NCBI GenBank assembly: GCA_022316685.1
Contig: JAKJHU010000034.1
Location: 1,922,001-1,986,000 of the forward strand
DNA from: Progne subis subis
Taxonomy: Eukaryota > Chordata > Aves > Passeriformes > Hirundinidae
DNA length: 64,000 nucleotides
Direction: 5' to 3'
Part shown: piece after piece, positions 23,701-35,237 of the stretch
Layout of the letters: the number at the start of each line of letters is the position of its first letter
How positions within the stretch are numbered: position 1 is the first letter of the stretch
Position numbers and translations under genes: made by a program
The notes under the pieces: model-generated
Told to the model about the DNA's origin: nothing
What the model saw: only the letters and a program-made list of their open reading frames with translations
Database searches by the model: none

Positions 23701-26519
23701 AATGAGATCTATATATGTCATGGGATCTACTAGGGAGAGATTTCCTGTCTAGTCTGGGCAGTGGGAAACATTTTAATCACCTGTATTGTAATCATGCTAT
23801 TTCTAAGAAAAAGGCAGTTTGTAAAGAGAAAGATGGCACATGCCCAAGCACTAGTCATGCACCATTAAATTTTTAAAATCTCATTTGATTTTCATAAAGT
23901 ATTATCTGTTTATTTGATTCATCCAGTTTTGTAAGCTGTATTATCTTCATGGAACACAGATGAACTGAGTGAGTCAGTGTGGCAATGTGGTAGTGAGATG
24001 ACTCAAAGCGTTCCTAAATCAATCTTAGAGTCCACTGAAATCAGAAGTAAAAGCTAGAAACAGAGAACAAAGTTCACAACAAATCAGTGAAGGGGTAGAG
24101 ATCAGAAAAAAGAGGGTTCATGCTAACCTGCTCCACTGAGGAGAGCAGATTAATTTGCTTCCAGATCCAAACACAGACAATAACTGCAATAATCCAGCTT
24201 GGACAGGATGGACACAAACATTCAGGTGCTCAGTCTCATTCTTCTCACTGAGTTTTGGTCTCGTTTGTGGGTTTTTGTCAGGTCCCATTTAAGGGAAACG
24301 GTTGTCTCCCAGATGAGGTTCCCCCATCATGGATCTGGGACAGCATTTACTCTGGACAGCAGTTGGCAGATTGTGTGCAGACTTCTGATCTTCACATTTA
24401 CCAAAGACAGGAGACAAGAAGTGCAAACATAGTGCAGGTAACCATGTTCAAGGTGCTTGTGGCAGGACAAGTGATGCCATCCTTCACAGCCTCAGTGGCT
24501 GATGGTTGATGATCAGTTCTTGCTACTGTAGAGCCCTCAGCAGATGCTCTAGTCTGTGCTGACCAGTGACCACAGATGCCTAAGATGCAATTGTGTGGCC
24601 AGTTTGGCCTCCATCCCTGGCAGCCTTCCTTAGCAGCAGCTTATTTTCTTGATAGAGAGGTTTTAAAATGACTTTGAGAATTCAAACCCAAGCACAATGG
24701 GAATGAGAAGGAAGTTAAGTTTTCATTCACTACAGTCTCCAAACATGCTCATTTCTTGAGTTTTAATCTTAGTAACAAAGGAATCAACACAGAGATGTCT
24801 TAAAGTTCTTTCATTGCAGCTCTCTGCTCATGTTTCCTGCATGTTTAATGGTTCCTAGATCCTTCTCTATCATGGCACTTCAGCTACACTGTGGGGCACT
24901 AGTTTTCGTCATGAACAGATTTTGCTAATGGAAACATGGTTCCTATGGTAATGCAGGCGTTAAATACTCTGGCAGGCACAAAGACAAGTAAAAGGTATGA
25001 TCTAGTAGTGTCCTCTAACCCTTTGGATGCAAAACCAAGCCTGGCTGGCTGCTCCACTTGCCCATCTTTGGCGGCACATGATGATTAAAAGGCACATTTT
25101 AGTTTTTCACCTATGAAAACTATGGCAAACCATGGCATTGTAATGTATTGGAAAATGGCAACTGAAAGAGATTTGCATTGTCTAAGCAGTGCAGAGGAGC
25201 ACAGTGTAAGCACAAAGCTTATATCTGCAGGCAGGTACTATTTTCTCATGACATCTTTCCACAACATTTAGCAGAATGAGCTCCACTCATCTGGGTATCT
25301 GGGAAATCCCACAGTGTAAATAATGCTAACAGGCTATGGGCACACGGAAATGAGAAACATTTTCCCCCTCCACAGAGTCTGCTGTAGCTCAGTGTAATCT
25401 GCTTCTCAGGGAGACTGTGGCTATTTTTAAGGCAAAATGGTGTTTTTCTTGGTCTTGTGCTCCAGCTAAAGACAGTGTAATGGAAAGGTGATAGATTATA
25501 TACTCAGTTACTGGACACCCACTGCAAAGCTCACAGCAAGTTCAATCTTTGTATAAAATACCAAGAGAAATGTTTTCTAACATTTGTTTTTATTTACTGT
25601 TGTATTTATTTACTGCTGGATCAAGAAAATAATTGTATTGTATGGTATTGTATTATTAACTAGTCCTCTGGATTCTTATTTTCTTTCCCACAGAATGAAA
25701 ATAACAAATTTAATTTAAAAGTTTGAGAGTTTACTTTAAATTTAAAATAATTTATAAAGATGAACCCACAGTTTGAGGATACCCATATCAGCTCATCATG
25801 TCAGGGCAATACTTGAGTGGGCAAGTGACAAAAGAATACTACACACACACACACACACACACACATACACACACACACACACACATATATATATGTATAT
25901 GCACATAACCAAATAGATAACTGAGTATAACTCACTAATTTCAGTACACTACGGGTTTCATCTATAGGGACAAATTCTCCTTCCAGCTGCACTAATAAAT
26001 TGATATTTATGTCACTGGCTAATCGAGTTTATATCTATAAATATATAAATAAAATGTAACATTTTTCTTTGGGTTAAGTAAACATGTATGAATATCTGAC
26101 TTACATTATTTCATTATTTAATTTTTTAACATGAATTTTTAAGACTAAAAAGAGTTTTCTCAGCATGAGAAGTGATCTCATTTGACTTTAGAACTGACCC
26201 CAAATAGGAAATGGAGCACTTGTGGCCTGATACTTAATGCAGTGTGTCTCATTTTCCAGGTGCATACATCTGGTCTTTAATGGCCATTTTATCAGGACTG
26301 CATCATTTCATCTCATCTCAGTCCTTTCACCACAAATATTTGATTGTAATAAGATCTGACTGTGGGATGTGTCATCTGTAGTATTGGATATATAGAACGG
26401 CTTGGGTTTATTATTTCTATCTCTTTCCATGTGCTGTTAGGGGTGACAATTTTTTCATGGCAAAACATTGCTGACAAGATACTGTGCAATGAGATTTGCA
26501 TGACCAAATATCCTGTGAG
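20745..26519. other. Long AT-rich single-copy-looking region
   Basis: No recognisable exon, RNA gene or well-preserved transposon. Open frames are short. The only clear low-complexity feature is the CA/TA tract at 25840-25895. Confidence 0.45.
25840..25895. repeat. (AC)n(AT)n microsatellite
   Basis: A dinucleotide AC run with one ACAT interruption, passing into ATATAT and GTATAT. A candidate length polymorphism. Confidence 0.96.
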
Positions 26520-26760
26520 TAGTGCAGTGGTTAGGGTAGTCAGGATAGCCTGGCTCTGTTCCCACTTCACATACTGACTCACTTCATGATCCTGGGGCAA
26601 ATCGCTTAGGCTGGAATTTACAAGGAGGCTGAGATGCATTTCTCCCAGGGAAAGCCAAGCAGAGCTGGGTGCCTGGCTCCTTTGTCGTTTAGAAAACCTC
26701 ATGTATCAGCTGTTTGGCATCTCAGTTTGCCCACATTAATACAGGGACAAGGTTTATAGA
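26520..26760 (+). repeat. MIR-like CORE-SINE relic
   Basis: 'gtgcagtggttagggtagtc', then 'gcctggctctgttcccactt' and 'atcctggggcaaatcgctta' follow the order of an amniote MIR element: tRNA-like head, 'cctggctctgccactt' and the 'gaccttgggcaagtcactta' core. A 'catctcagtttgcccacatt' segment at 26719, with an intervening insertion, matches the MIR 'cctcagtttcc' part. It is highly diverged, as expected for an insertion predating birds. The match is from memory of the consensus. Confidence 0.55.
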
Positions 26761-28317
26761 GATATTTGGGTCCTCTGGAAGAAATTGTTTATTAAGGAAA
26801 TCATAATCATGGCATAAATATGTAGTCTTTACCAACAAATCCTTTTTGGTAGGTAAAAGCAGATAAACAAGTAATTTCCTTTGGGCCTTGAGAAGAGCAA
26901 TATAGTTTGTTTCTCTTCTATTAAGACAATGAGTTTAAAAGACTTACATATTATCAAACCCATATTTCCAAATGTATTTTGCCTACAAACCAGCAGCTAC
27001 AGGGCCTTCATAATAGCAGAGTAGCAGCTTTTGGTCCTCTGGCATCTTGTCCATGCAGGCTCAAGGAGGCATGACTTCTCTACTCTGTCAATAGATTCAG
27101 ACCCAAAACTGTTCTTCCCTTCCTTATCAAAATATGACCAAAAAACTTACCCAGGCCCTCACATCTTCCATTCTTCTCCCTAGAACCCATAGGAACACCT
27201 GGGGGTACTCTTACTGTTCATCCCGTCAGATATTTTAGTCTGCATCTTTCCATCACCTCCCACTTTGCACTCTCTTCTCTTATTGCCCTGCCCTGCTTTT
27301 ATGCCCTTCAAGGAGATTCAGGTGCTGGCACTGGCAGGGCTTTTACAGTTGCCACTAAGGCAATAAGGTATTGCTGATCTGCTTCTCCATGCACAACAAT
27401 CAGAGTGTGAATGCACAATAAGAGTGTGACTGCGTATTACAAAAATTGTATCAACATACACTGCTGGAAGTTGTCTGCAGACATGGCTCCAAAGCAGCTT
27501 GCACATCATCAGGAAACCACAACGTGAGGAGGCCTCTGGAAAGCCACTGGATTTGAGTGGACACACTTCTACGCAATGTTTTTCCCTCTTAGGAAGCAAA
27601 CAAAATGCAATATGAGACATTTTTACACACAGGGTGAATTTCAATCAATGTTTTTATTTGGAAACAGCAAAAAGGAAAAGGGATCTCTTCAGAGCAATGT
27701 AAAACATCGTGGTTTAAAATTTCCATTCAAAGAGTAGTCCAGGGTTTGAAATAGTCTCATTTTTTATATTGGGAATATTTCTAAATTTCTGATGAAAAAT
27801 GTGAAAATGCTGTCAAGAATGGCCATTTTCTAATTGGAAACTGTGATCGTAATGAAACCTTTACATAATTGGTCAGCTTCAATTGAAAATGTATGATGGA
27901 CTTGATTTGGCACTGGGCTTGTTTAACTTCAGAACATAAATTTTGAAAAAGAACAAAACTTATCAAGGTTTATTCACTTATTCACAAGTATTCTGTGAAG
28001 ACAATGAGTTACTCCGGTTTACACCAACAAAGGGGTAAACAGACAAGCTGCGAGCCTACCTATAGCATCTGGTGCATGTTTAGGTATGGAAGATGTCAAC
28101 TCTAGTCTCAAGCTGTGATTCGAAAGAGACAGGTCTATTTTAACTCATCTGTCATAGCTGTCAGCCCTGTGCTGATGTATGGGTACCATGGCGTGACTAA
28201 GAGGGCATTGAACAGCATGTTTATGGCCACAGCCACTTGGTCCCCTCTCCTGGAGTCTTGCCTGGCTCAGGAGCAAGGTAAAAAGGTTTTGAGTACTGCT
28301 CACCAGTGACTGGGAGA
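26761..28317. other. Non-coding DNA, nothing recognised
   Basis: No recognisable exon or repeat before the GGGAA array. Open frames are short. Confidence 0.45.
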
Positions 28318-28582
28318 GGGAAGGGAAGGGAAGGGAAGGGAAGGGAAGGGAAGGGAAGGGAAGGGAAGGGAAGGGAAGGGAAGGGAAGGGAAGGGAAGGG
28401 AAGGGAAGGGAAGGGAAGGGAAGGGAAGGGAAGGGAAGGGAAGGGAAGGGAAGGGAAGGGAAGGGAAGGGAAGGGAAGGGAAGGGAAGGGAAGGGAAGGG
28501 AAGGGAAGGGAAGGGAAGGGAAGGGAAGGGAAGGGAAGGGAAGGGAAGGGAAGGGAAGGGAAGGGAAGGGAAGGGAAGGGAA
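28318..28582. repeat. (GGGAA)53 microsatellite, G-quadruplex-prone
   Basis: 53 uninterrupted copies (265 bp), purine-only on the plus strand. Every four consecutive units satisfy the G3-N2-G3-N2-G3-N2-G3 pattern, so the array could hold about 13 adjacent two-nucleotide-loop quadruplexes. It ends three bases before an LTR-like element (28586-29159). The glycine-rich open frame through it, a repeat of GKGRE, is an artefact. Confidence 0.98.
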
Positions 28583-28585
28583 GGA

Positions 28586-29159
28586 TGAAGCCAGAAAGCC
28601 CTATAAATATGACTGCTTAGATTCTGAGAAAGTGAAACCTATAGGTGGGATGGAATTGAAAGCAAGTTTTGATGTTTGAGATATCCTAGCTACTGGATGT
28701 CTGCGAAAACAGATATGTGACCAGCTGAAGGTTACCTACAGATAGGTCCAAAAGTCAAATGGGATGTTCTGTCTCACCCCCAATGTATGGTTCGTCCCAC
28801 ACCCGTAACCCTCCCCTGAAGTATCAGGTATCTGTAACCCCATTGGCCCAAGTCTTGTTCCAGCCCACCTTGAAGCCCCCTGATAAGGGGGCTGAGAGAG
28901 CGGGTTGGTCTCTTACCCCTCTTCCTCTTTTGCCTGGCACTTTTCCCTGAGGAGTTCCTCTTGGAATTTCCTCTCCCTTCCCCCTCTCTAAACCTTTCCC
29001 TTCCCCCACTCCCTAGGCCTTGCCACGAGCTGCGCCTGACAACTCAAAGCAAGGCCTCACATCCTTTACAATAAACCTCATCTTCTAAAACCCAACTTCA
29101 GAAATCTCTCGTCTTTATTCATCCATACTGTCCTGGAGTCCAGCAAAGCAATATCTACA
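28586..29159 (+). mobile_element. LTR-like element next to the GGGAA array
   Basis: The element begins TGAAGCCAGAAAGCC and ends AAGCAATATCTACA. An identical 8-bp string GGGAAGGA directly precedes (28578-28585) and follows (29160-29167) these ends. A polyadenylation signal AATAAA sits at 29070-29075, and the region before it has the CT-rich composition common in avian LTR U3/R. The ending TACA is shared with the LTR at 1432-1754. An 8-bp duplication is longer than the 4-6 bp of retroviral integration, and the left copy lies in the array, so part of the match could be chance. Exact borders are therefore uncertain. No coding sequence is present. Confidence 0.6.
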
Positions 29160-29167
29160 GGGAAGGA

Positions 29168-30867
29168 AAACATTACAGTGAACAGCAAAGAAAAAAAATG
29201 GAAACAAGGAAGTTTGGCTCAGCACTGAAAGCCCTTCACATGAAGCCAGCCAGGAGTGCAAAAGGGGAGAGATAATGAGGTGCAGGAGGTAGAATTTGGC
29301 ACTGAAATAACTTCTAGCTCACATAGAGTGAATTTCCTTTTATCACTAGTAGCCTGGGTCATGAAGACTCAGAGGAAACTATCCCATTCCAAACGTTTGA
29401 TACTGAATGTATTTGGCTGCCTGCTACTTCCACGTGTGAGTGAATCCAGTTTGTATATTTGTCTAATAACACGGCTTGGCCCTGCTCTTTGCTCTCACAC
29501 AGAAACTCAGAGTACAATCCAAGCACACCTTTCTGTTGCCCCAGCTGCTGACCTACGCACTGCTGAACAGTCTTCTGGCACATGCTGGAGCAGCTTAGAG
29601 GCTGTTGTCATTTGTGCCAACACTTGGTATTTCCAAGGGGCTGCTACTGCACCAGGATCATGGAGATACCATACAGCTTTCAGATTCACCCTTATTTGCA
29701 CTGAGATGGCAGCAAGAAACATCACTCTGCCTCCTGACACCACTCAGGGAACTCCTCCACTCAGTCTCCTGCTGCCAGCTAGGTCTGTTTTAGAGTACAA
29801 GCTTAGAGAAACAGAGCCGTATAAATTTGCCTTACATCAAAGATGATCTGGCCTCATCTCAAAGGTTATTTTTTATAATCTCTGCTTTCTCTGGTTACCT
29901 TGCCCATCAGCATTACTAGGCTCATGAACTCATGACCAAAGAGAAGCTGAAGCTCACTCTCACCCCCTTCACCCCTGCCCCTCCCCTCCCCCCCGTTCAC
30001 AGGCTGCCTGTATCGCACCCCATCCAACAGCACACTCCTTTGGCTTTGAAGAAAACTCAGATCAAGTAGTATGAGGGAGGCAACTGAGACGATAAATTAT
30101 TAGCACTGCAGCTGTGAGGCAAAGAAGCTGAGAAAACAGTCGTGAGTACAAAGAAAGAAGGGGGTGACTGTGTGTATTCTGCAGATAAGATTAATCCAGA
30201 ATGTTACAAATTCGACAAATCTCTTGATACAGTGAACTCATCTCCTCTGGCAAAGATTTGATGGAAAGGGAAGGACTCTTTCTACTGGAACATACACATG
30301 TACATACATACATACATATATATACACACACATATATATATATAATTTTATTTTATTTTATTTTATTTTATTTTATTTTATATACACATATATGTGTTTG
30401 CTGCTACTATATTTGCTTGCTTGTAAATCACAATGGGCTTCTCCAGAAATCATTTTTGGTGTCTACAGGTAAAAAAAAAGTTTAGAAAGAGTTATCATGA
30501 TTTATGTCTTTGGAGAACAGCATTAAGACCACATTTTTCTGACAAGGATAAGAAGCAGCAAATTAGGAAATGGGGAAACCTCATTACATTCAAGACCTAA
30601 CAAAACTCCAGTGTGCATGGGGAAATTGTGATGCTGTTGACAACTGTCACAAATGCTTTTCCCAAAAAATTTTCTTTTGTCTTTTATAGGCTTCTGAGCT
30701 TGTGTATTTGTTTAAAACCGGTTGTATTTATTACAGCAAAGAGATGGGTTCCGCTGCATTTTAATGCTGGGATGTAGTTACAAGCAGCTCAGCAGAGCCG
30801 GTTCTCTCCACACACCCTTTTGCGTGTTAGTATGCATTTATTCTGTTTCTTTTTATACAGAGACAAA
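29168..30867. other. Non-coding DNA with one 196-codon open frame
   Basis: The stretch contains an open frame at 29256-29846 (+, 196 codons) with no recognisable domain; overlapping open frames on the minus strand make a real gene doubtful. A C-rich tract lies at 29964-29996 and a TTTTA array at 30346-30380. Confidence 0.4.
30296..30395. repeat. Compound (ACAT)/(AT)/(TTTTA)7 tract
   Basis: ACAT and AT dinucleotide runs lead into seven perfect TTTTA units at 30346-30380, then ATACACATATATG. Confidence 0.95.
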
Positions 30868-31046
30868 CCTTCTGTTGCCCAGAGTAGCTGTGCGAGTCCG
30901 GTCTCTGGAAGTGTTCAAAGCCGGGCTGGATGGAGCTCTGAGCAACCTGGTCTGAGGGGGTCCCTGCCCACGGCAGTGGGATTGGAACTGGATGATCTTT
31001 AAGGCGCCTACCAGCCCAAAGCACCCCGTGACTCCGACATTCTGTG
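30868..31046 (+). mobile_element. CR1 LINE 3' end
   Basis: 'gaagtgttcaaagccgggct', then 'ggatggagctctgagcaacc' and 'ggaactggatgatctttaag' match the end of CR1 ORF2 and its 3' UTR, ending 'cattctgtgt'. The copy is short and moderately diverged, with several CpGs that fit its position at the edge of a CpG island. It directly abuts the island at about 31.1 kb. Confidence 0.9.
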
Positions 31047-31129
31047 TCACAACCATGCCCTGTCTGTGCCCACACAAACGCGCGGAATGTAATGTGGGCA
31101 CGTACATCCGTATACTCCCACTCTCCGGA

Positions 31130-31600
31130 GCAGACGTTCCCTACCAAGCCATTCCGGCCTCACTGCAATCTGTCTTAAACAAAACCCGGAACGCAGTGCG
31201 CAGCACCCGCAGGTTGCGGCCTGCGGTGGCGGCTGACTTTCAGACGCGGTTCGCACAGGCCGCTCCCGGCCCGCCTGTGGCGGGCAGCACTGGCCGCCAG
31301 GGGGCGCGGCGCGGCGGCGCGGGGGAGCGGCTGGCCCCGCCGCCGTGCCGGGCAGCGCCCTCAGCGCCCCGGCCCCGCTCCCCAGGTGACCACGGCTGCC
31401 GCTCCGGGAACTCGGCATGCAGCCCCGGGGTTGCGGTGTGGGGTCCCGGGGAGGCTCCCGAGACACAGTCGAGAGCCCGAGGAGGAGCGCGCTGACCTCC
31501 CGCCCGCGACACGGCCCCCGGGGCTCGAGCCGAGCTCCCCGGCGCGCCGTGCCCAGCCCCGGCGGCGAGTTCCGGTCACCAGTCGGTCAGATTGATAGAC
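31130..31600. promoter_or_regulatory. CpG island
   Basis: About 470 bp with GC content far above the AT-rich surroundings and dense CpG (runs such as GGCGCGGCGCGGCGGCGCG near 31303). It contains a CTCF-like motif at 31291-31309. The AT-rich composition returns abruptly after 31590. No TATA box or first exon can be named. Possible splice donors (such as CCCCAG|GTGACC near 31385) are unsupported. It could be a promoter, an enhancer or an insulator-type island. Open frames in the island overlap on both strands and are probably composition artefacts. Confidence 0.75.
31291..31309 (+). promoter_or_regulatory. CTCF binding motif
   Basis: TGGCCGCCAGGGGGCGCGG differs at three of 19 positions from the vertebrate CTCF consensus (TGGCCACCAGGGGGCGCTA). 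The core CCAGGGGGCGC is intact. CTCF is conserved in birds, so occupancy is plausible, but methylation of the CpGs would matter. Confidence 0.7.
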
Positions 31601-33094
31601 AATGTTTTTCCCAGATAAAATAAAGTACCAACTACCCTCTCCCTAAGAAAAGTAAGTTTATTGAGTCCTATTCCACATCAGTACGAAGACACTGGCAGCA
31701 GTGTACAAAAAAATTCCTATATATGAGCCCGTCAAGTAGTCTAAGCAACTACACTAGAAGTTTTCCAGCCTTGCCCAGTCAGAGACCAGAAACCTATTTG
31801 GAAAGCAATCGTTAGCAGGGGCAGCGCTGTAACCCTGCCTCCCTGCTCTTCTCTTCCTCGGAGCTCCACTGGGGGACATGTACATGTTTGTGGCCTGGTG
31901 ACAAGCACTGCTAGGAGGTTAAGTGTGTGTTTAACATGCGGTTATCACAGCCGGAGAGTGCATGACACAAGGCAGAGGATTCGGTTTTATGGCTTCAAAG
32001 TGTTACAGCTATGTCACAGAAAATTTCTACAGCTCTTAAGAAATCACTTTCAGTCGATTAATCAGTATGAAGTTTATAAGTAAAGGCTGTAATATTAATA
32101 GGTAACTTAATAAAACTCTTCTGTGTATGTCTTTTTCATGGGAACCTTAGGACTTTCTTAGATTGCAAGTGAAGAATTAAAACAAAGACCTAGGCCTGTG
32201 TCTCAGTTTCCTTATCAATAAACAGGAGATAAATCTGCAAGACTCATCTTCCAAACAGATTTATGTGGAGACAAAATGTATGAATTTGGAAAATGCACTT
32301 GTATTTTCAGAAAGTGGCAAAGAACTGTGATCTATTTTTAAAAATCTTCTATAAAACAATATACTTGATGTAAGTAACCTAGTGAAAGCTAACAAGTTTG
32401 GCACGTGTCATCATATTTAATCAGCATGTATCAGCTATCCTGAAATGTAAAACCAGCAGGCATAAATAGCAACTTTTTTCCTAAGTGGTATCATACAAAA
32501 ATTGGAAGTAATAAAACAATTAGATTCATTGGCTTTACAAGGTGATAAAAACAAAGTGGTGATAAAAACAAAGAAACAGTAAAGTTCTGGGGTGGAGCTA
32601 TAAAGTAGTTGCTGGATCTGTTCATAACAAACTTTACATTTTGAAAGCTATCCTGCATATACATTATAACCCTAATGGTTATTTGTGTCCAAGTGTTCAG
32701 ACTTGAAAATTACAGGTAACAGTGTCTTATGGGTTTGGGCTATTTTTTCTGCAGGACAAATGGGGATGTGTTTGAAAGTGTGTGTGCAAGTGTACACATG
32801 TGCACGTGTATGTGAGCCAGTAACACTGAAATGGTACCTGAAGTTTCTAATGAGGACAAATTCAACAAAATGATCTTTTCATTTTTCTATGATTGTCACA
32901 TGGCCTCTGATCTTTCTTATCTTAGGCAGAAGAAATTCATTCACCTGGGCCATATCTAGTTCCCACAAAAATGAGTCCTTTCATATATACCTTCTGGCTT
33001 CTGCTCACACATTTTGGAATTAATTCTTCCCCTCAGAAATGCTGAGAATCATAGGAGTATATCAAAAGGCTAGAAGTAGCCCTCATTTGGAAAA
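31601..33094. other. Non-coding DNA with one SINE-like relic
   Basis: AT-rich sequence after the CpG island. Nothing is recognised apart from the MIR-like relic at 32190-32300. Confidence 0.45.
32190..32300 (+). repeat. MIR-like relic, 3' half
   Basis: 'tgtgtctcagtttccttatc' followed by 'aataaacaggagataaat' corresponds to the 'tgcctcagtttcc(t)catctgtaaaatggggataat' part of MIR-type SINEs. Diverged; called from memory of the consensus. Confidence 0.5.
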
Positions 33095-33585
33095 ATACTG
33101 AACTGTAAAATAGTTTGGGTTGGAAAGGACCTTCAAAGACATCTAGTCCAGCCCTCTGGAATGAGCAGGGACAGCTTCAACTAGATCAGGTTGCTCAGAG
33201 CCCCATCCAGCCTGGCATTGAATATTTCCAGGGATGGAGCATCCATTACCTCTCAGGGCAAACTGTGCCAGTTTTTCACCAGCTGCACTGTCCTTCTTAT
33301 ATCTCATCTGGATCGACTCTCTTTTAGTTTAGAACAACCACCCCTTGTCCTATCAAGGCATCAGGACTTACTTAAAAATTTTCCCCTAAAAAATTTCTAA
33401 AAAAAATTTATTTTTTAGATTAAAAAAACCTGGAATGCTGCTCTAAGGTCCCCCTGGAGCCTCCTCTTCCTCAGTGTAAGCAATCCCAACTCTCTCAGCC
33501 TGTGTTCATAGGAGAGGTTTTCCATGCCTCTGATCATTTTTGGGGCTCTATGTGTAGTCTTGATTTTGGCACCTTTTTTTTTTTT
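33095..33585 (-). mobile_element. CR1 LINE 3' portion
   Basis: On the plus strand, 'atagtttgggttggaaagga' then 'catctagtccagccctctgg' and 'atcaggttgctcagagcccc' are the reverse complement of CR1 3' UTR and ORF2 end. From 33430 the reversed RT C-terminal region continues ('cctggagcctcctcttcctc', 'ctctcagcctgtgttcatag'). The minus frame reads MIRGMENLSYEHRLRELGLL, a well-known CR1 segment. An A/T-rich stretch of about 55 bp at 33374-33430 replaces part of the expected CR1 sequence. A T27 run (33569-33595) touches the 5' truncation point. Confidence 0.92.
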
Positions 33586-33756
33586 TTTTTTTTTTATGAT
33601 ACGTAGCTCTATATCAGAACAATATCTACTGTAATTCAAAAACTTTAACCTGCATCAGACTCAATCCAATATGAAGTAAAGATAACAGAGACCTCCCTGT
33701 TCCCTACTGCTTGGCTGCAGATATTGTATCCATTATTTCTCTACCCTCTCTAGACC

Positions 33757-33772
33757 GTACGTCTAGACGTAC
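33757..33772. repeat. Perfect 16-bp palindrome
   Basis: GTACGTCTAGACGTAC equals its own reverse complement. TCTAGAC also occurs just upstream (33750-33755 region), giving a locally repetitive CpG-containing block in AT-rich DNA. No function is assigned. Confidence 0.95.
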
Positions 33773-34784
33773 ACATCAGAAAATCCCTTTTTGAATGTAT
33801 TGGACAGCATTTGGTGTGGCTTTTGCAAAATGAAATTTGGCCAAAATTGTTCAGTGTAATCAATATCTTGACACTTCACTGGGATTGTCACAAAGCCTCT
33901 GATTTCATCACCCCACAATGAATGTGGTTGCAGCAAGTTTTCTTAATACCCAATAAAATTCTTTTACAGACATGAAAAAGCTCTCTTCCCTCTGGCTGAT
34001 ACCAGGAATTTGTGGGTAGGGCTTTGCAGACTTGCAGTATAAAAATGAAGCTTATAGACAAAACAACAAGATATGTTAAAAACTTCTAATAACATGGTCA
34101 AAAACCACATAGCTCCACTAAAAGGCAGTTATGGAATTTAAACAGCAAAGTGCTTCTGCAAGCAAGGTGCTTGATTAAACGTGGAGTCACAGGGAGATAC
34201 CTTATTTTATGTTATTATTTGTGGCACACCTGAAAACTTTTAGCACAGTCTCACATTTTAAATAGTTGCATTTCTCCAAACAACAGCATAGATTAGCAAA
34301 CAGATTAGTGCATTTACTCAGCTTTACAACAAAGTGTTCTCTGAAGTCAGTGGACTTGCTTTTCATGCCATCCTGTTTTTCATGAAGTTATAGATATGTG
34401 ATCCAGAGCAGCATATTTTCACCTGAATGGAAACATCAGTATATGGATTTATTTTTAAGTATTAACTGTGTTTTTCATGTTTGCCCTTTTGTTTCTCTTT
34501 CTATCTTTGTCAGCATATTTTCTTACATCCTTCCTTGGTAAACAGTTGCTAAAATGCCAAATGACCCTAATAAAACTGAACCCAGGTTCACAGCTTTCCT
34601 AATAGTTGAATTCCAGTTAGTGACTTCATGATAATCTGTAAAGAGCTGTAGCACAACAGATAGGAGCCTTCCCATGTACACATCTGACATATACACACCA
34701 GTCTGCCTGTGAACATGGGTGAAAAGCTGCCTGCTCTGCCTGCTTCTTACCAGTGAACCCAAATCTCTGTCCTTCCAATGCCCT

Positions 34785-34905
34785 GCTCAGTTGTGGCTTT
34801 AAGCCCGACTGGAGATGGAACACTGCATATCTGCTCGCTCAACCTCCCTCTCTTGCCCCCTCCACTCTGGTGGAATGGGGAGGAGAATCAAATAGGTAAA
34901 ATGCA
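34785..34905 (+). mobile_element. Possible avian ERV fragment
   Basis: 'gttgtggctttaagcccgac' and 'ggtggaatggggaggagaat' resemble a segment I recall from internal or leader parts of avian endogenous retroviruses. Neither border is visible and no coding capacity is present. This is a memory-based call that a repeat search would settle. Confidence 0.35.
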
Positions 34906-35237
34906 ATTTGCAATTCTACAGTTATTTCCTTTGCCTCAGAGGAAGTAGACTGGCAGCCACAGGTACCCAGGCAAATTCCATGAAAATGTGTACACTTGAA
35001 GTAAAAGAAAAATATTTACAGGAAACTATTATGTATTTTCTTTATGATGACTTCTGAAAACTAGAAAAAGGGTTCTCCAGCTGAGTCTCTGTTGGAGCTT
35101 TGCCGTTATGGCTCTACTGAGAAGTCTCTATTAGCCAGCTCTAGTTCTAGTTTAACACTCTGCTAATCTAAAGGGCTTCCCAGCCATTCATCATCCTGAT
35201 GCTCTGGAGACACATGGAGTTCAGCAGCATTACTCAC

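Noticed and set aside
28318..28582. CRISPR-like or satellite array
   Set aside because: Direct five-base repeats without spacers; a microsatellite in a vertebrate genome.
28306..28620. GKGRE-repeat protein
   Set aside because: Translation of (GGGAA)n.
30992..31495. 167-codon plus-strand open frame
   Set aside because: Starts inside a CR1 3' end and runs through GC-rich island DNA, with overlapping frames on the other strand and no known domain.
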